32,761 nt of DNA from Nitrospirales bacterium. Its GTDB lineage: Bacteria > Nitrospirota > Nitrospiria > Nitrospirales > UBA8639. A program made the position numbers and the translations under genes. Below, piece after piece: positions 25,901 to 32,761 of this stretch; position 1 is the stretch's first letter; each line of letters begins with the position of its first letter. The stretch covers positions 1 through 32,761 of the forward strand of contig RKSG01000062.1 of NCBI GenBank assembly GCA_007570995.1, given 5' to 3'. The notes beneath the pieces are model-generated. The model saw nothing but the letters and a program-made list of their open reading frames with translations. It made no database searches and was not told the DNA's origin.

Positions 25901-26475
25901 AGATCGTCATTGACGGACTGGATGAAACAGGCATGCACCTGGGGACGTTCGTAGGCGTTCCCGGAGCGGGTGAGTCTTCCGGTGTGCGGGTCCACAAAGT
26001 AATGTCCCTGCGCCGGCCCGTTGATGCCATAGGTTTCGTGCAGGCCCGTGTTGAACCATTGCGGAGAATTGGGGGCGGCCATTTGTCTGGCCAGCATCAC
26101 GCACAGTTCATCGTAAAAGGCCTGCGCATCCTCTTCGCTGTCAAAATACCCATACGCCTTGCCCCATTTGGTCCAGCATTCGGCCAAACGATGAAACACT
26201 TGCCGGGCATCCCGTTCTCCGCCTGTCACCGGGTGGCCCTGATCATCGGTGACGGGCTTCTCATTGGCATCGCACTGCGGGACCTCGGCTTTGCGGAAGT
26301 ACTTTTGTGCCAGAATGTCCACGGCCAGTTGGGACCATTGCCGGGGGGCCTGAATGTCACCAAGCTGGAAAACCACGGAGCCGTCCGGATTTCTGATTTC
26401 TGAAGACCTGGTGGAAAACGGAATGTTCTCGTAAGGGCTTTGACCAGCCACTGTGAACCGACGGTCAATTTTCAT
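22957..26475 (-). CDS. nrdJ: Adenosylcobalamin-dependent ribonucleotide reductase, class II
   Basis: The product is 1172 aa and reduces ribonucleotides to deoxyribonucleotides using a radical from coenzyme B12, without oxygen and without a separate radical subunit. The active-site segment NPCSEYMF holds the thiyl cysteine (Cys458) with its Asn and Glu. [14 protein letters not shown] carries a redox cysteine, and [13 protein letters not shown] and [17 protein letters not shown] are family hallmarks. The C-terminus is a cysteine-rich tail (CPSCKQ, then [11 protein letters not shown]) that should bind zinc and relay electrons. No N-terminal ATP-cone and no intein are evident. The promoter is overlapped by two NrdR-like boxes, and no cobalamin riboswitch is seen upstream. 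Confidence 0.97.
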   Translation of the reverse strand: MKIDRRFTVAGQSPYENIPFSTRSSEIRNPDGSVVFQLGDIQAPRQWSQLAVDILAQKYFRKAEVPQCDANEKPVTDDQGHPVTGGERDARQVFHRLAECWTKWGKAYGYFDSEEDAQAFYDELCVMLARQMAAPNSPQWFNTGLHETYGINGPAQGHYFVDPHTGRLTRSGNAYERPQVHACFIQSVNDDLVNDGGIMDLWVREARLFKYGSGTGTNFSKLRGEDEPLAGGGKSSGLMSFLRIGDRAAGAIKSGGTTRRAAKMVCLDLDHPDIEEFVNWKVTEEQKVAAMVTGSRICARQLNVVLQACHHHPGTVETDPERNPALKEALRSARQSEVPEAYIQRIFAYAQEGYTHFVFHEYDTNWNSKAYQTVSGQNSNNSIRIPNEFFDAVHRNGEWRLTRRTDGTVTKTLSAKALWDQICWAAWVCADPGIQYDTTINEWHTCPEDGWIHASNPCSEYMFLDDTACNLASLNLGAFLTPDDDFDIEAYQHAIRLWTIVLEISVLMAGFPSKPIAENSFTFRTLGLGYANLGSLLMRLGIPYDSPRALAICGALTAILTGEAYATSAEMAAELGPFPGFAKNRDAMLRVMRNHRRAAYNTPVEEYEGLTIPPRGIDPDDTPPALLHAARATWDRALALGEAHGFRNAQATVIAPTGTIGLVMDCDTTGIEPDFALVKFKKLAGGGYFKIINQSLPPALKKLEYTQDQIHDIITYATGTRTLKQAPFLNHDTLRAKGLTPTVLERLEACLDGVFEIQFAFNKWILGEAFCQDVLGFSHAQLDDPHFNMLTALGFAQEEIRAANAFCCGTMTVEGAPHLKEEHLSIFDCANRCGRIGQRCLSTQAHILMMAAAQPFISGAISKTINMPAAATIGDVRQAYTLSWRSMLKAVALYRDGSKLSQPLNVSVEPTGHAGHHDEVMQTAHRVAERVLVRYLAKRRPLPSRRGGYTQKATIGGHKLYLRTGEYEDGTLGEIFLDMHKEGAAFRSLMNCFAIAISLGLQHGVPLEEFVEAFLFTRFEPNGPVTLNDHIKMSTSIIDYIFRELAIAYLGQKELAQVNPDDLRGDSVAQDPECTDDEPTDPSTITTTHIDPGLFPAQQNIANSGTAGHDRGNGIISHGLEMKQEVPATTEIAIAYQKGFEGDPCPSCKQFKLVRNGLCLVCCYCGETTGCS

Positions 26476-26560
26476 GCTTGGTGTGATTCCGTTAGATGTT
26501 AGAGGGGAAAGTCAGCTGTCAAAACACTCGGGGCAAAACCCCACCCTGATTTCGGCGTGT

Positions 26561-26576
26561 GCACAATCTATAGCGG
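26561..26576. promoter_or_regulatory. NrdR-like box 1 overlapping the nrdJ -10
   Basis: GCACAATCTATAGCGG matches the NrdR-box pattern acaCwATATaTwGtgt at most core positions. It covers the predicted -10 (TATAGA on the minus strand, 26567-26572). Confidence 0.55.
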
Positions 26577-26593
26577 GGAACGGTAATTGTCAA
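26567..26593 (-). promoter_or_regulatory. nrdJ promoter
   Basis: On the minus strand a perfect TTGACA (26588-26593) precedes TATAGA (26567-26572) by 15 nt. The spacer is short, so activation or supercoiling may matter. It gives a leader of about 85 nt. Confidence 0.6.
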
Positions 26594-26607
26594 ACTAAAT
26601 ATAGTGC
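26592..26607. promoter_or_regulatory. NrdR-like box 2 upstream of the nrdJ -35
   Basis: AAACTAAATATAGTGC matches the NrdR box closely. It starts exactly 31 bp from box 1, three helical turns, the spacing known for NrdR box pairs. Confidence 0.6.
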
Positions 26608-26994
26608 TTGTGTTCTCATCGTTGTGGATACCTGTAGATGGCTTGGGCATAACGCAAGGTATTGTGAAGTAAGGCATTTTTGAGGACAATCCACAGATCG
26701 TCAAGAAGGAATGTGACGTTCATCAACAGGTTACGCCGGATGGAGGAAAAATTTTCCCGACACGAGTTGTCATATTGATGCGAGAAATCCTCATTGGCCT
26801 CTGCCCGGGGACTTCTATGCAGGGGAACAAGGGCCTCTGAGCCAGCTCGCCGCGGGTACTCGATTTTTGCCGACCTCAAGATTATCCTGGCAGCTTCCAC
26901 TGGGTTGCCAACGTACGAGAGGCTCCGATTCCCCGTTCCATGAGAACAACGGGGCGAGCGATCTGTCTTCCTCACACAAACAAGGTGGTGAATC
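26608..26994. other. Intergenic region upstream of nrdJ and the small membrane gene
   Basis: No convincing gene lies here. A 119-codon minus-strand ORF (26616-26975) has a hydrophobic stretch, NLLMNVTFLLDDLWIVL, but its N-terminal half is low-quality sequence. It might be a decayed fragment. Confidence 0.4.
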
Positions 26995-27285
26995 GTGTAT
27001 GTATGGAGTCATCGGATTGTCATCACATTACTGGTGGTGTTCAGCGTGTTGCAGCTTGTGTTCTGGATCGCGGGGGAAGGCGGGAGTCGCAGTATGCTTC
27101 CCACGCGCATCACGTACTGGTTGGTGGTCAACTATGTCCTGCTGCTGGTGTGGATTGGGGTCTGGATGTTTGATCAGGCGCGCGTCCGCGGGAAAAGCCT
27201 GTGGGTCTGGTGGGCACCGTTTCTGATTGCCCCGTTGCCCACCCTCATGATTTTTGTCCTGGTTCTTCAGAGACGGTCGCGATAG
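26995..27285 (+). CDS. Small membrane protein, unknown function
   Basis: The product is 96 aa and starts with GTG, supported by AAGGTGG 7 nt upstream. It has three predicted membrane spans: ITLLVVFSVLQLVFWIA (about residues 10-26), YWLVVNYVLLLVWIGVWMF (about 41-59) and WWAPFLIAPLPTLMIFVLVL (about 72-91), ending in RRSR. No family is recognised. It converges on the potassium transporter gene with 20 nt between stops. Some small membrane proteins modulate transporters, but I see no evidence for that here beyond proximity. Confidence 0.75.
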   Translation: MYVWSHRIVITLLVVFSVLQLVFWIAGEGGSRSMLPTRITYWLVVNYVLLLVWIGVWMFDQARVRGKSLWVWWAPFLIAPLPTLMIFVLVLQRRSR

Positions 27286-27305
27286 CAGGAGTCCGGCGAA
27301 CATCA

Positions 27306-28700
27306 TCAGCCAATCATGATCCGGGATTCCGGAAACCGGGACCGGGGCGGGGTTGTGGTGTGGATGGCAAACAGGCCAAGCAGGAGCGGGCCGAAACGAC
27401 CCAGGAGCATGGAGACGATAATCACCACCTTGCCAAAATCGGTGAGCAGAGCGGACAGGCTCCGTCCGGCTCCATCCCCGAGGGACATCCCAACGATGCC
27501 CATAGCGGACGTGACTTCAAACATGATACTGAGAAACGGGGACTGTTCCGTGAACGTGAGGGCCAGGGTGAACACGGTGATGGTGGTGAACGCCAGGATG
27601 CAGAGGCAAAACGCGCGGACCACCAGCTCTTTTGAAATTCTCCTGTGGAAGATCTCGACGTCATGCCGGCGGCGGAGCACGGCCCAGATCGTCAACCAGA
27701 TAATGGCGAAGGTCGTGGTCTTGATGCCCCCCGACATGCTGCCGGGTGAGCCGCCAATGGTCATCAGAAGCAGCAGAAAATACAGGGTGGCGTCGTTCAT
27801 CATGCTGAGATCCATGGTCGTGAAGCCTGCCGTGCGGGCCATCGTCTGAAAATGTGCTACGGCCAGTCGTTCACCCATGCCCAGGGGTTGCAACGTGCGT
27901 GGATTGTTCCACTCCAGGACGGTGATGCCCACGGTACCCGATGCAAGAATGAGCAGGGTGACCACGACCACGATTTTTGTGTGCGTCTGGAGCCGGAAAC
28001 GTTTGCCTTTGATATTGTCCCACGTGTCTTGAAAGACCAGAAACCCAATGCTACCCAGGATGACCAGGACGGTTACGATGATATTGATGGGCACGTCCAT
28101 CCGATACGACGCGAGACTGTCGGTGAACAAGGCAAACCCGGCGTTATTGAAGGCTGAAACGGCATGAAAGACCCCGGAATAGAGGGCATCGCCCCACGCC
28201 ATATCCTGTGCAAACCGTAGGGTGAGCAACAGGGTGCCCATGCCTTCCAGCGACAGGGTGGCGAGGGCCACGATTTTGACATAGCGTACCGATCCCTCCA
28301 TATCAAACGTGCTCAACGTTTCGGCCAGCATCATCCGGTCCCGTAGTCCGATCCGATGTCCCAGAGCCAGCAGAATGATGGTGGCCAGCAAGGCGTACCC
28401 CAAGCCGCCGATTTGGATGAGCAGGAGAATGATCGTTTGTCCAAAGGTGGTGAACTCGTGGGGGGTGTCCAGCACAATCAACCCGGTCACGCATACGGCC
28501 GAGGTGGCGGTGAACAAGGCGTCGATAAACCGTATGTCCACGCTCTCCGGGGTGGAAAACGGGAGCATGAGGAGTCCCGCGCCAATGAAGATCAAGGTTG
28601 CTGCGGCTGACGCCACCACCTGCCCCGGCAATAATCGAATGGACGCCAGCCGGCTGAGCAATGAGGGCCGATCCGTGTAGGCCTGGTCACGCACTGCCAT
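27306..28700 (-). CDS. Trk/Ktr-type potassium transporter membrane subunit
   Basis: The product is 464 aa from the ATG at 28700, with AGGA 8 nt upstream. The ORF track uses a GTG two codons earlier. It is an inner-membrane protein of the TrkH/KtrB superfamily with four pore-loop repeats, seen as TSAVCVTGLI, SAFNNAGFALF, MARTAGFTTMD and SAMGIVGMSLG. Each keeps the glycine of the selectivity filter. The length fits KtrB (about 450 aa) better than some TrkH. The gating segment GGSPGSMSGGIKTTT is present. The cytosolic TrkA/KtrA nucleotide-binding partner is not encoded nearby and must be elsewhere. It imports K+ for osmotic and pH control. Confidence 0.95.
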   Translation of the reverse strand: MAVRDQAYTDRPSLLSRLASIRLLPGQVVASAAATLIFIGAGLLMLPFSTPESVDIRFIDALFTATSAVCVTGLIVLDTPHEFTTFGQTIILLLIQIGGLGYALLATIILLALGHRIGLRDRMMLAETLSTFDMEGSVRYVKIVALATLSLEGMGTLLLTLRFAQDMAWGDALYSGVFHAVSAFNNAGFALFTDSLASYRMDVPINIIVTVLVILGSIGFLVFQDTWDNIKGKRFRLQTHTKIVVVVTLLILASGTVGITVLEWNNPRTLQPLGMGERLAVAHFQTMARTAGFTTMDLSMMNDATLYFLLLLMTIGGSPGSMSGGIKTTTFAIIWLTIWAVLRRRHDVEIFHRRISKELVVRAFCLCILAFTTITVFTLALTFTEQSPFLSIMFEVTSAMGIVGMSLGDGAGRSLSALLTDFGKVVIIVSMLLGRFGPLLLGLFAIHTTTPPRSRFPESRIMIG

Positions 28701-28792
28701 CGGCACGATCCTGCAAGGGGTTCATGGTGTGGCCGAACACGCGGCGGTCATGGGTCATACATCCCGGCTGCGGGGCGGAAGAGCGGGTGGTG

Positions 28793-29203
28793 TCAACAGG
28801 GCTGCCCGTTGAACAGACAGGGCTTGTAGCGGCTGGCGTCGAACTCGACGTTTTCCTGATAGACCAGTTCGTTGCCGTTCACGCCATCCTGTTCGGGGTC
28901 GTTCCACATCGTGTGATTCCACCAGTAGAACAGAGGATAGGTTTCAAAATAGTACACGGGGTTCCCATAGGCGCTTTGCCGATGCTCCCAGACTTTTCTG
29001 CCCACCACGTAATCCACGTCGTCGGTTCCCTGCAGAGAATACAAGAACAGAATCAAGCGCGTTTCCTGATCGAAAATTTCCTCCACCCGGGTGTCTTCGT
29101 CCGGCTCACTGGGCAGGAGAAACTGCGCCCGGCTCGGGCTGGCAAGAGGATGACTCAGCAACAATACAAGGACGAGTGGGACAATCCGAACAGGATGGAT
29201 CAT
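28793..29203 (-). CDS. Small secreted protein of unknown function
   Basis: The product is 136 aa from the ATG at 29203. The ORF track adds 26 codons, but this Met begins a normal Sec signal (VRIVPLVLVLLLSHPLA, with cleavage near SRA). The mature protein is acidic and aromatic-rich, with LILFLYSLQGTDDVDYVVG, NPVYYFETYPLFYWWNHTMW and a C-terminal pair of cysteines (KPCLFNGQPC). There is no recognised domain. A promoter at 29253-29281 gives it its own transcript. The stop lies about 90 nt before the transporter start on the same strand, so the two could be co-transcribed. Confidence 0.8.
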   Translation of the reverse strand: MIHPVRIVPLVLVLLLSHPLASPSRAQFLLPSEPDEDTRVEEIFDQETRLILFLYSLQGTDDVDYVVGRKVWEHRQSAYGNPVYYFETYPLFYWWNHTMWNDPEQDGVNGNELVYQENVEFDASRYKPCLFNGQPC

Positions 29204-29252
29204 ATGGTGTGTCTCATCACGGCCAAGCCATGGGCTCACACGACTCTCAAAC

Positions 29253-29281
29253 ATTCTACGCCGACCTGCTCCTGTCGGCAA
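29253..29281 (-). promoter_or_regulatory. Promoter for the secreted-protein gene
   Basis: On the minus strand TTGCCG and TAGAAT are separated by 17 nt, starting transcription about 43 nt before the ATG at 29203. The -10 is the same TAGAAT seen before two other genes. Confidence 0.55.
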
Positions 29282-29393
29282 TGCGTTTTTGGGGATTTTC
29301 CCACACGTGGCGGAAGATGCTCCCGCGGGAAGCTTCTGGAAGGCAACACAGCGATTCTCCCGTAGAAACCGGGCTGTGGCAACATGGTCGCAG

Positions 29394-29423
29394 TTGTCGT
29401 CCGGTGCGCCTGTCCCCTATAAT
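29394..29423 (+). promoter_or_regulatory. Promoter for mtaB-miaB
   Basis: A perfect TATAAT at 29418-29423 is preceded by TTGTCG at 18-nt spacing. The start would be near 29430, just before the tandem repeat, so the repeat would form the transcript leader. Confidence 0.6.
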
Positions 29424-29436
29424 GTGCCACCCGTCG

Positions 29437-29579
29437 GGGACTAAGTTGGGACTAAGCCGGGATCAAGTTGGGACTAAGCCGGGACTAAGTTGGGACTAAG
29501 CCGGGACTAAGCCGGGACTAAGCCGGGACTAAGTTGGGACTAAGCCGGGACTAAGTTGGGACTAAGCCGGGACTAAGTT
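29437..29579. repeat. Thirteen tandem 11-bp units upstream of mtaB
   Basis: The unit is GGGACTAAGTT or GGGACTAAGCC, present 13 times without spacers (143 bp). TT and CC endings alternate strictly except at unit 7, which ends CC, so the array reads as a 22-bp repeat with one change. Unit 3 reads GGGATCAAGTT. Every unit has TAA on one strand and TAG on the other. Because 11 is not a multiple of 3, stops fall in all six frames, so the array cannot be coding. Confidence 0.97.
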
Positions 29580-29628
29580 GTATGCCTGTCTCCTGTCAGG
29601 CACCATCCCCCGGGGAGGGCCAGGGTAC

Positions 29629-31014
29629 ATGAACCAACACGTCACATTATACACGGTTGGCTGCCGTCTCAATCAATCAGAGACCGCTGTCTTAGCCGAC
29701 AGGCTGACGGGCATGGGCTACCGGAAGGTGGCCTATGGAGAGCCCACCGATGTGCTGATCGTGAATACCTGCACCGTGACGGACAGTGCCGAGGCTGACT
29801 GTCGCCGGGTCATCCGTCGAACACTGCGACATTCTCCTCAGGCGTTTGTGGCGGTGACGGGCTGTTACGCGCAAACCGGAGTCGCCATTCTGCAGAACAT
29901 TCCGGGGGTGGATCTCGTGCTGGGGAACCAGTACAAAATGCTGTTGCCGGACTATGTGCAAAAGCTGTCTCGTATGCACAAACGTGCAGTGCCGTTGATC
30001 CGGCATTCCGGCGTGATCGACAGGGACGATTTTGTGCAGGACGGGGTTGGGGCCTACTCGACGACGCGCGCCAATGTGAAAATCCAGGATGGCTGCAATT
30101 TCATGTGTGCCTTTTGCCTGATTCCATTTGCCAGAGGGCGTGAACGAAGCCGGTTGATCGAGGATGCAATACGGGAAGCCGAGCACCTCGTGGAACGAGG
30201 GCATCGGGAGCTTGTCCTGACCGGTGTGAATATCGGGCAATTCTCGAATGGTTCCGCGGGGTTGCTCGACCTGATCCGGCGGTTGGAGCCCATTCCCGGC
30301 CTGGCGCGTATACGCATTTCCTCCATTGAGCCGACAACCATCCCTGACGCGCTGCTTGACTATATGCGCACCTCTGGAAAGCTGTGCCATTTTCTCCATG
30401 TTCCCCTGCAAAGCGGGGATGATGCCGTGTTGTCGGCAATGAATCGTCGCTACTCCGTACGTGAGTACGTGGCATGGGTGGAACGCGCCGTGCGCATGAT
30501 TCCGGATCTCTGCGTGGGGACCGACGTGCTCGTGGGATTTCCCGGAGAAACGGAACATCAGTTTGCCGAAACCTGCAGGGTGATCCAGGATCTGCCGCTG
30601 GCCTATGCCCATGTCTTCAGTTATTCCGCTCGTCCGGGGACGCAGGCCGTTCGTACAGGCCACCCCGTGCCTCCGTCACCAACGATCAAAGCCCGGAATC
30701 ACAGGATCACACAACTGTCCCGAGCCAAACGCATGCAGTTCTATCGGCAGTTTCTCGATCAGGAACGTCTGGTGCTGTTTGAATCCATGGACAGGGAGAA
30801 GATGTTCTGGACAGGCATGACGGATAATTTTATTCGTGTGGGCGTCTCCCATTCCAGCCGTCTGGCCAATCAGATCAGGCCGGTCAGACTGACCGGGACC
30901 ACGGAACACATGGTCCTGGGGCACGTGATGGATGCCACGCCGTCACAGCCACGGAAGCCATCCATTCCAGTCCTGCCGTCTTATGAACCTGCAGCCGGTG
31001 TGACATGTCCCTGA
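29629..31014 (+). CDS. mtaB: tRNA t6A37 methylthiotransferase MtaB
   Basis: The product is 461 aa from the ATG at 29629. The ORF track uses a TTG 17 codons upstream inside the repeat-derived leader. It adds a methylthio group to N6-threonylcarbamoyladenosine at position 37 of ANN-decoding tRNAs. The N-terminal UPF0004 domain binds one Fe-S cluster through cysteines in YTVGCRLNQSE, VNTCTVTD and VTGCYAQ. The radical-SAM cluster is in DGCNFMCAFC (about residues 156, 160 and 163), followed by the ARGRERSR signature. A C-terminal TRAM-like domain follows. The TVGCRLNQSE form places it with MtaB and not MiaB. It lies 23 nt before miaB. Confidence 0.95.
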   Translation: MNQHVTLYTVGCRLNQSETAVLADRLTGMGYRKVAYGEPTDVLIVNTCTVTDSAEADCRRVIRRTLRHSPQAFVAVTGCYAQTGVAILQNIPGVDLVLGNQYKMLLPDYVQKLSRMHKRAVPLIRHSGVIDRDDFVQDGVGAYSTTRANVKIQDGCNFMCAFCLIPFARGRERSRLIEDAIREAEHLVERGHRELVLTGVNIGQFSNGSAGLLDLIRRLEPIPGLARIRISSIEPTTIPDALLDYMRTSGKLCHFLHVPLQSGDDAVLSAMNRRYSVREYVAWVERAVRMIPDLCVGTDVLVGFPGETEHQFAETCRVIQDLPLAYAHVFSYSARPGTQAVRTGHPVPPSPTIKARNHRITQLSRAKRMQFYRQFLDQERLVLFESMDREKMFWTGMTDNFIRVGVSHSSRLANQIRPVRLTGTTEHMVLGHVMDATPSQPRKPSIPVLPSYEPAAGVTCP

Positions 31015-31037
31015 CCAACATTCCCGGAGACAGTCCC

Positions 31038-32375
31038 ATGCCCTACCGCGTCTATATTCAGACGTTCGGATGCCAGATGAATGAGTATGATACCGAACTG
31101 GTACGGTCTCTGTTACGGGACCGCGGATTTGCATTGACTCCGAACCAGGATCAGGCCGATGTGCTGTTGATGAATACCTGCGCGATCCGGGAAAACGCCC
31201 ATGCTCGCGTCTACGGCCATCTGGCCAGTTGGAAAGCCATGAAACAGGTCCGTCGTGTGGTGATTGGCGTGTTGGGGTGCATGGCCCAGAATCTCAAAAA
31301 GGAATTACTGGATACGCATCCCGTCATTGACGTGCTCGCGGGACCGGACGCCTATCGGCACTTGCCCGATTTGCTGGTCCATGCCCTGGAACGCCAGGAA
31401 CAGGCCATGGCTGTGGATTTGTCCGAATACGAGACCTACGACGCGATTCTTCCGGAGCGCAAGCCTGGCGTCAATGCGTGGATTGCCATCATGAGAGGGT
31501 GTGATAATTTTTGCAGTTTCTGCGTGGTGCCCTACACGCGCGGCAGAGAACGGTCGCGTCCCGCGCGGGGTATTCTGGAGGAAGCGCACACCCTCGCGGC
31601 GCGGGGGTACAAGCAGGTCACGCTCCTGGGGCAGAACGTCAATTCGTATGGCAGTCCCGACCATGATGGTTACGATTTTGCCAGGCTGCTTTCAGCTGTC
31701 GCTGATGTGCCTGGCATCGAACGGGTGCGATTTACGTCTCCCCATCCCAAGGACTTTCCTCCCGCCCTCCTGGACGTGGTGGCCCATCACCCTCGCGTCT
31801 GTCGGCACATTCACCTTCCGCTGCAATCGGGTAACGACCGGATTCTCACCATGATGGGCCGGTCGTATACGCGAAATACCTATCGGGACCTGGTCGCGGC
31901 GATCAGGAAACGGGGCGACATCGCCCTCAGCACAGACATCATTGCGGGGTTCTGTACAGAGACGGACGAGGCGTTTTCTGACACGTATGAGCTTGTACGG
32001 GAGATCGAATTTCAATCGGCCTATGTGTTCAAATATTCGGAACGCAAGCACACCATTGCCTGGCGGAAATTTCCGGATGACGTGCCCGACGCCGTCAAAT
32101 CGGATCGGGTCACACGCCTGTTCGATCTTCAGCGAAGGATTTCCGCCGGGCACAATCGGCGGTTGATTGGCTCCGAAGTGACCGTGCTGGTTGAGGGTCA
32201 CGCGAAAAAATCTTCGCAACAGTGGATGGGGCATACGGACAGTAACGTGACCGTGGTCTGGGACAAATCGGCGGCGCCGCTTGCCGTCGGAGACCGGGTG
32301 ACGATTCGGGTGGATGATGCCTCAGCCTCGACGCTCTTTGGCACCCCCGTGACTTCCCTCGTGCCGGTCGTCTGA
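31038..32375 (+). CDS. miaB: tRNA i6A37 methylthiotransferase MiaB
   Basis: The product is 445 aa from the ATG at 31038, with GGAG 8 nt upstream. The ORF track uses an ATG at 31005 that overlaps mtaB and has no Shine-Dalgarno sequence. It methylthiolates N6-isopentenyladenosine at position 37 of UNN-decoding tRNAs. The N-terminal cluster cysteines are in TFGCQMNEYD, MNTCAIRENA and LGCMAQNL. The radical-SAM motif is in RGCDNFCSFC, followed by YTRGRERSRP. TSPHPKDFPPALLD and HLPLQSGNDRIL are MiaB hallmarks, and a C-terminal TRAM domain starts near RRLIGSEVTVLVEG. The gene that makes i6A (miaA) is not in the window. Confidence 0.97.
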   Translation: MPYRVYIQTFGCQMNEYDTELVRSLLRDRGFALTPNQDQADVLLMNTCAIRENAHARVYGHLASWKAMKQVRRVVIGVLGCMAQNLKKELLDTHPVIDVLAGPDAYRHLPDLLVHALERQEQAMAVDLSEYETYDAILPERKPGVNAWIAIMRGCDNFCSFCVVPYTRGRERSRPARGILEEAHTLAARGYKQVTLLGQNVNSYGSPDHDGYDFARLLSAVADVPGIERVRFTSPHPKDFPPALLDVVAHHPRVCRHIHLPLQSGNDRILTMMGRSYTRNTYRDLVAAIRKRGDIALSTDIIAGFCTETDEAFSDTYELVREIEFQSAYVFKYSERKHTIAWRKFPDDVPDAVKSDRVTRLFDLQRRISAGHNRRLIGSEVTVLVEGHAKKSSQQWMGHTDSNVTVVWDKSAAPLAVGDRVTIRVDDASASTLFGTPVTSLVPVV

Positions 32376-32417
32376 CATCCTGTCCTGCTCCTGTGCGGTG
32401 CCTTTTCCCTGTTCGAG

Positions 32418-32446
32418 TTGACGCCCCCTGAGGCGGATCGTATAAC
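32418..32446 (+). promoter_or_regulatory. Promoter for tRNA-Arg
   Basis: TTGACG and TATAAC are separated by 17 nt, about 27 nt before the tRNA. Both hexamers match consensus at 5 of 6 positions. Confidence 0.65.
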
Positions 32447-32473
32447 ATGCGCAACCTCGAATAATCAGGCCGT

Positions 32474-32549
32474 GCGCCCGTAGCTCAATGGATAGAGCAC
32501 TTGACTACGGATCAAGAGGTTAGAGGTTCGACTCCTCTCGGGCGCGCCA
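32474..32549 (+). tRNA. tRNA-Arg (anticodon ACG)
   Basis: The 76-nt cloverleaf has a GCGCCCG/CGGGCGC acceptor stem, a CTTGA/TCAAG anticodon stem with loop CTACGGA, a GAGG/CCTC T-stem, and an encoded CCA. The anticodon ACG, with A34 normally edited to inosine by TadA, reads CGN codons. It is a likely integration target (see the AT-rich region). Confidence 0.97.
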
Positions 32550-32761
32550 TCTTATTCTCAATCCCCTTTCCATTTCAAAGTTTTCAAAGTATTAAAAATT
32601 TTAAAATTATTATTAAAATCAAGTAGACTTATCATTTCTTCTTATTTAGATTAACAGCAATCGATCATTAAATTTAGAAAGGTGATAATGAAATTTTTAA
32701 TACTTTTTTTAATCTGCAATCTTTTGATTCTAGAAAAAAGCTATTCTGAAGATGTTGAAAA
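32550..32761. other. AT-rich segment starting right after tRNA-Arg, likely island edge
   Basis: Composition drops from the high fifties to about 22% GC (47 of 212 by hand count) immediately past the tRNA CCA. It holds about 138 nt of A/T-rich non-coding DNA and the start of an AT-rich gene. No integrase is visible, because the window ends. Confidence 0.7.
32688..32761 (+). CDS. 5' end of an AT-rich gene for an exported protein
   Basis: An ATG with AAAGGTG 6 nt upstream opens a frame that runs to the window edge. The 24 readable residues form a Sec-like signal (MKFLILFLICNLLILEKSYS) followed by EDVE. Codons are strongly AT-biased (AAA, TTT, TTA, ATA), unlike every other gene here, which suggests foreign origin. 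The product beyond the signal peptide cannot be known from this window. Confidence 0.6.
   Translation, partial: MKFLILFLICNLLILEKSYSEDVE

Noticed and set aside
23701-26403. 900-aa plus-strand ORF opposite nrdJ
   Set aside because: It is an antisense shadow of nrdJ, produced by high-GC codon structure. It has no domain motifs or supported start.
26476-26560. Cobalamin riboswitch sought in the nrdJ leader
   Set aside because: The leader is only about 85 nt and lacks the conserved B12-box sequence. NrdR control is better supported.
26616-26975. 119-codon minus-strand ORF with a hydrophobic NVTFLLDDLWIVL segment, considered as a transposase remnant
   Set aside because: No catalytic residues, terminal inverted repeats or other transposase motifs are visible, and the first half looks like random sequence.
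29437-29579. Tandem repeat considered as a CRISPR array
   Set aside because: The units are 11 bp and directly adjacent, with no spacers and no cas genes, so it is a minisatellite-like array.

Overview
This window looks like a chromosomal segment of a Gram-negative bacterium with GC content in the high fifties. Several genes carry lipoprotein or Sec signal peptides. A Nitrospirota (Nitrospira-like) origin is my best inference. It rests on the translation/cell-wall/histidine gene order, a large B12-dependent class II ribonucleotide reductase, and a C4 zinc-ribbon coiled-coil gene next to the RNase P RNA gene. No single sequence here proves that taxonomy.

Layout. Positions 1-3974 hold a minus-strand block: a small PGPGW-like membrane protein coupled to a CstA-type transporter, then yajQ, then a lipoprotein that runs off the left edge and is absent from the ORF track. 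A divergent EVE-domain gene and a convergent DUF2203 gene follow. From 5356 to 19140 there is a long co-directional series: rho (strong promoter, leader of about 470 nt), rpmE, prfA, prmC, murA, hisG, hisD, hisB, hisH, a lipoprotein, hisA, hisF, hisIE and dnaG. Many of its junctions are 4-nt ATGA/GTGA overlaps, so it probably behaves as one or a few operons serving transcription termination, translation termination, peptidoglycan synthesis, histidine synthesis and replication priming. hisC, hisZ and the histidinol-phosphatase gene are not in the window.

Positions 19435-21267 form an RNA-rich section: tRNA-Ile2 (CAT), the zinc-ribbon protein gene, RNase P RNA, tRNA-Glu and an intrinsic terminator. 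An exported SUMF1-fold protein, nrdJ on the minus strand, a small membrane protein, a Trk/Ktr potassium transporter and a small secreted protein follow. nrdJ has two NrdR-like boxes 31 bp apart that bracket its promoter. mtaB and miaB, two tRNA methylthiotransferases, come next. They are preceded by thirteen 11-bp tandem units placed just after a perfect TATAAT box.

The right end is the most unusual part. Immediately after an intact tRNA-Arg (ACG) gene, base composition falls to about 22% GC by hand count, and a very AT-rich gene for an exported protein begins and runs off the window. This is what the edge of a tRNA-targeted island would look like, and any novel system would lie just outside this window. 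The rest is mainly conserved core genome with some unusual regulatory and arrangement features.
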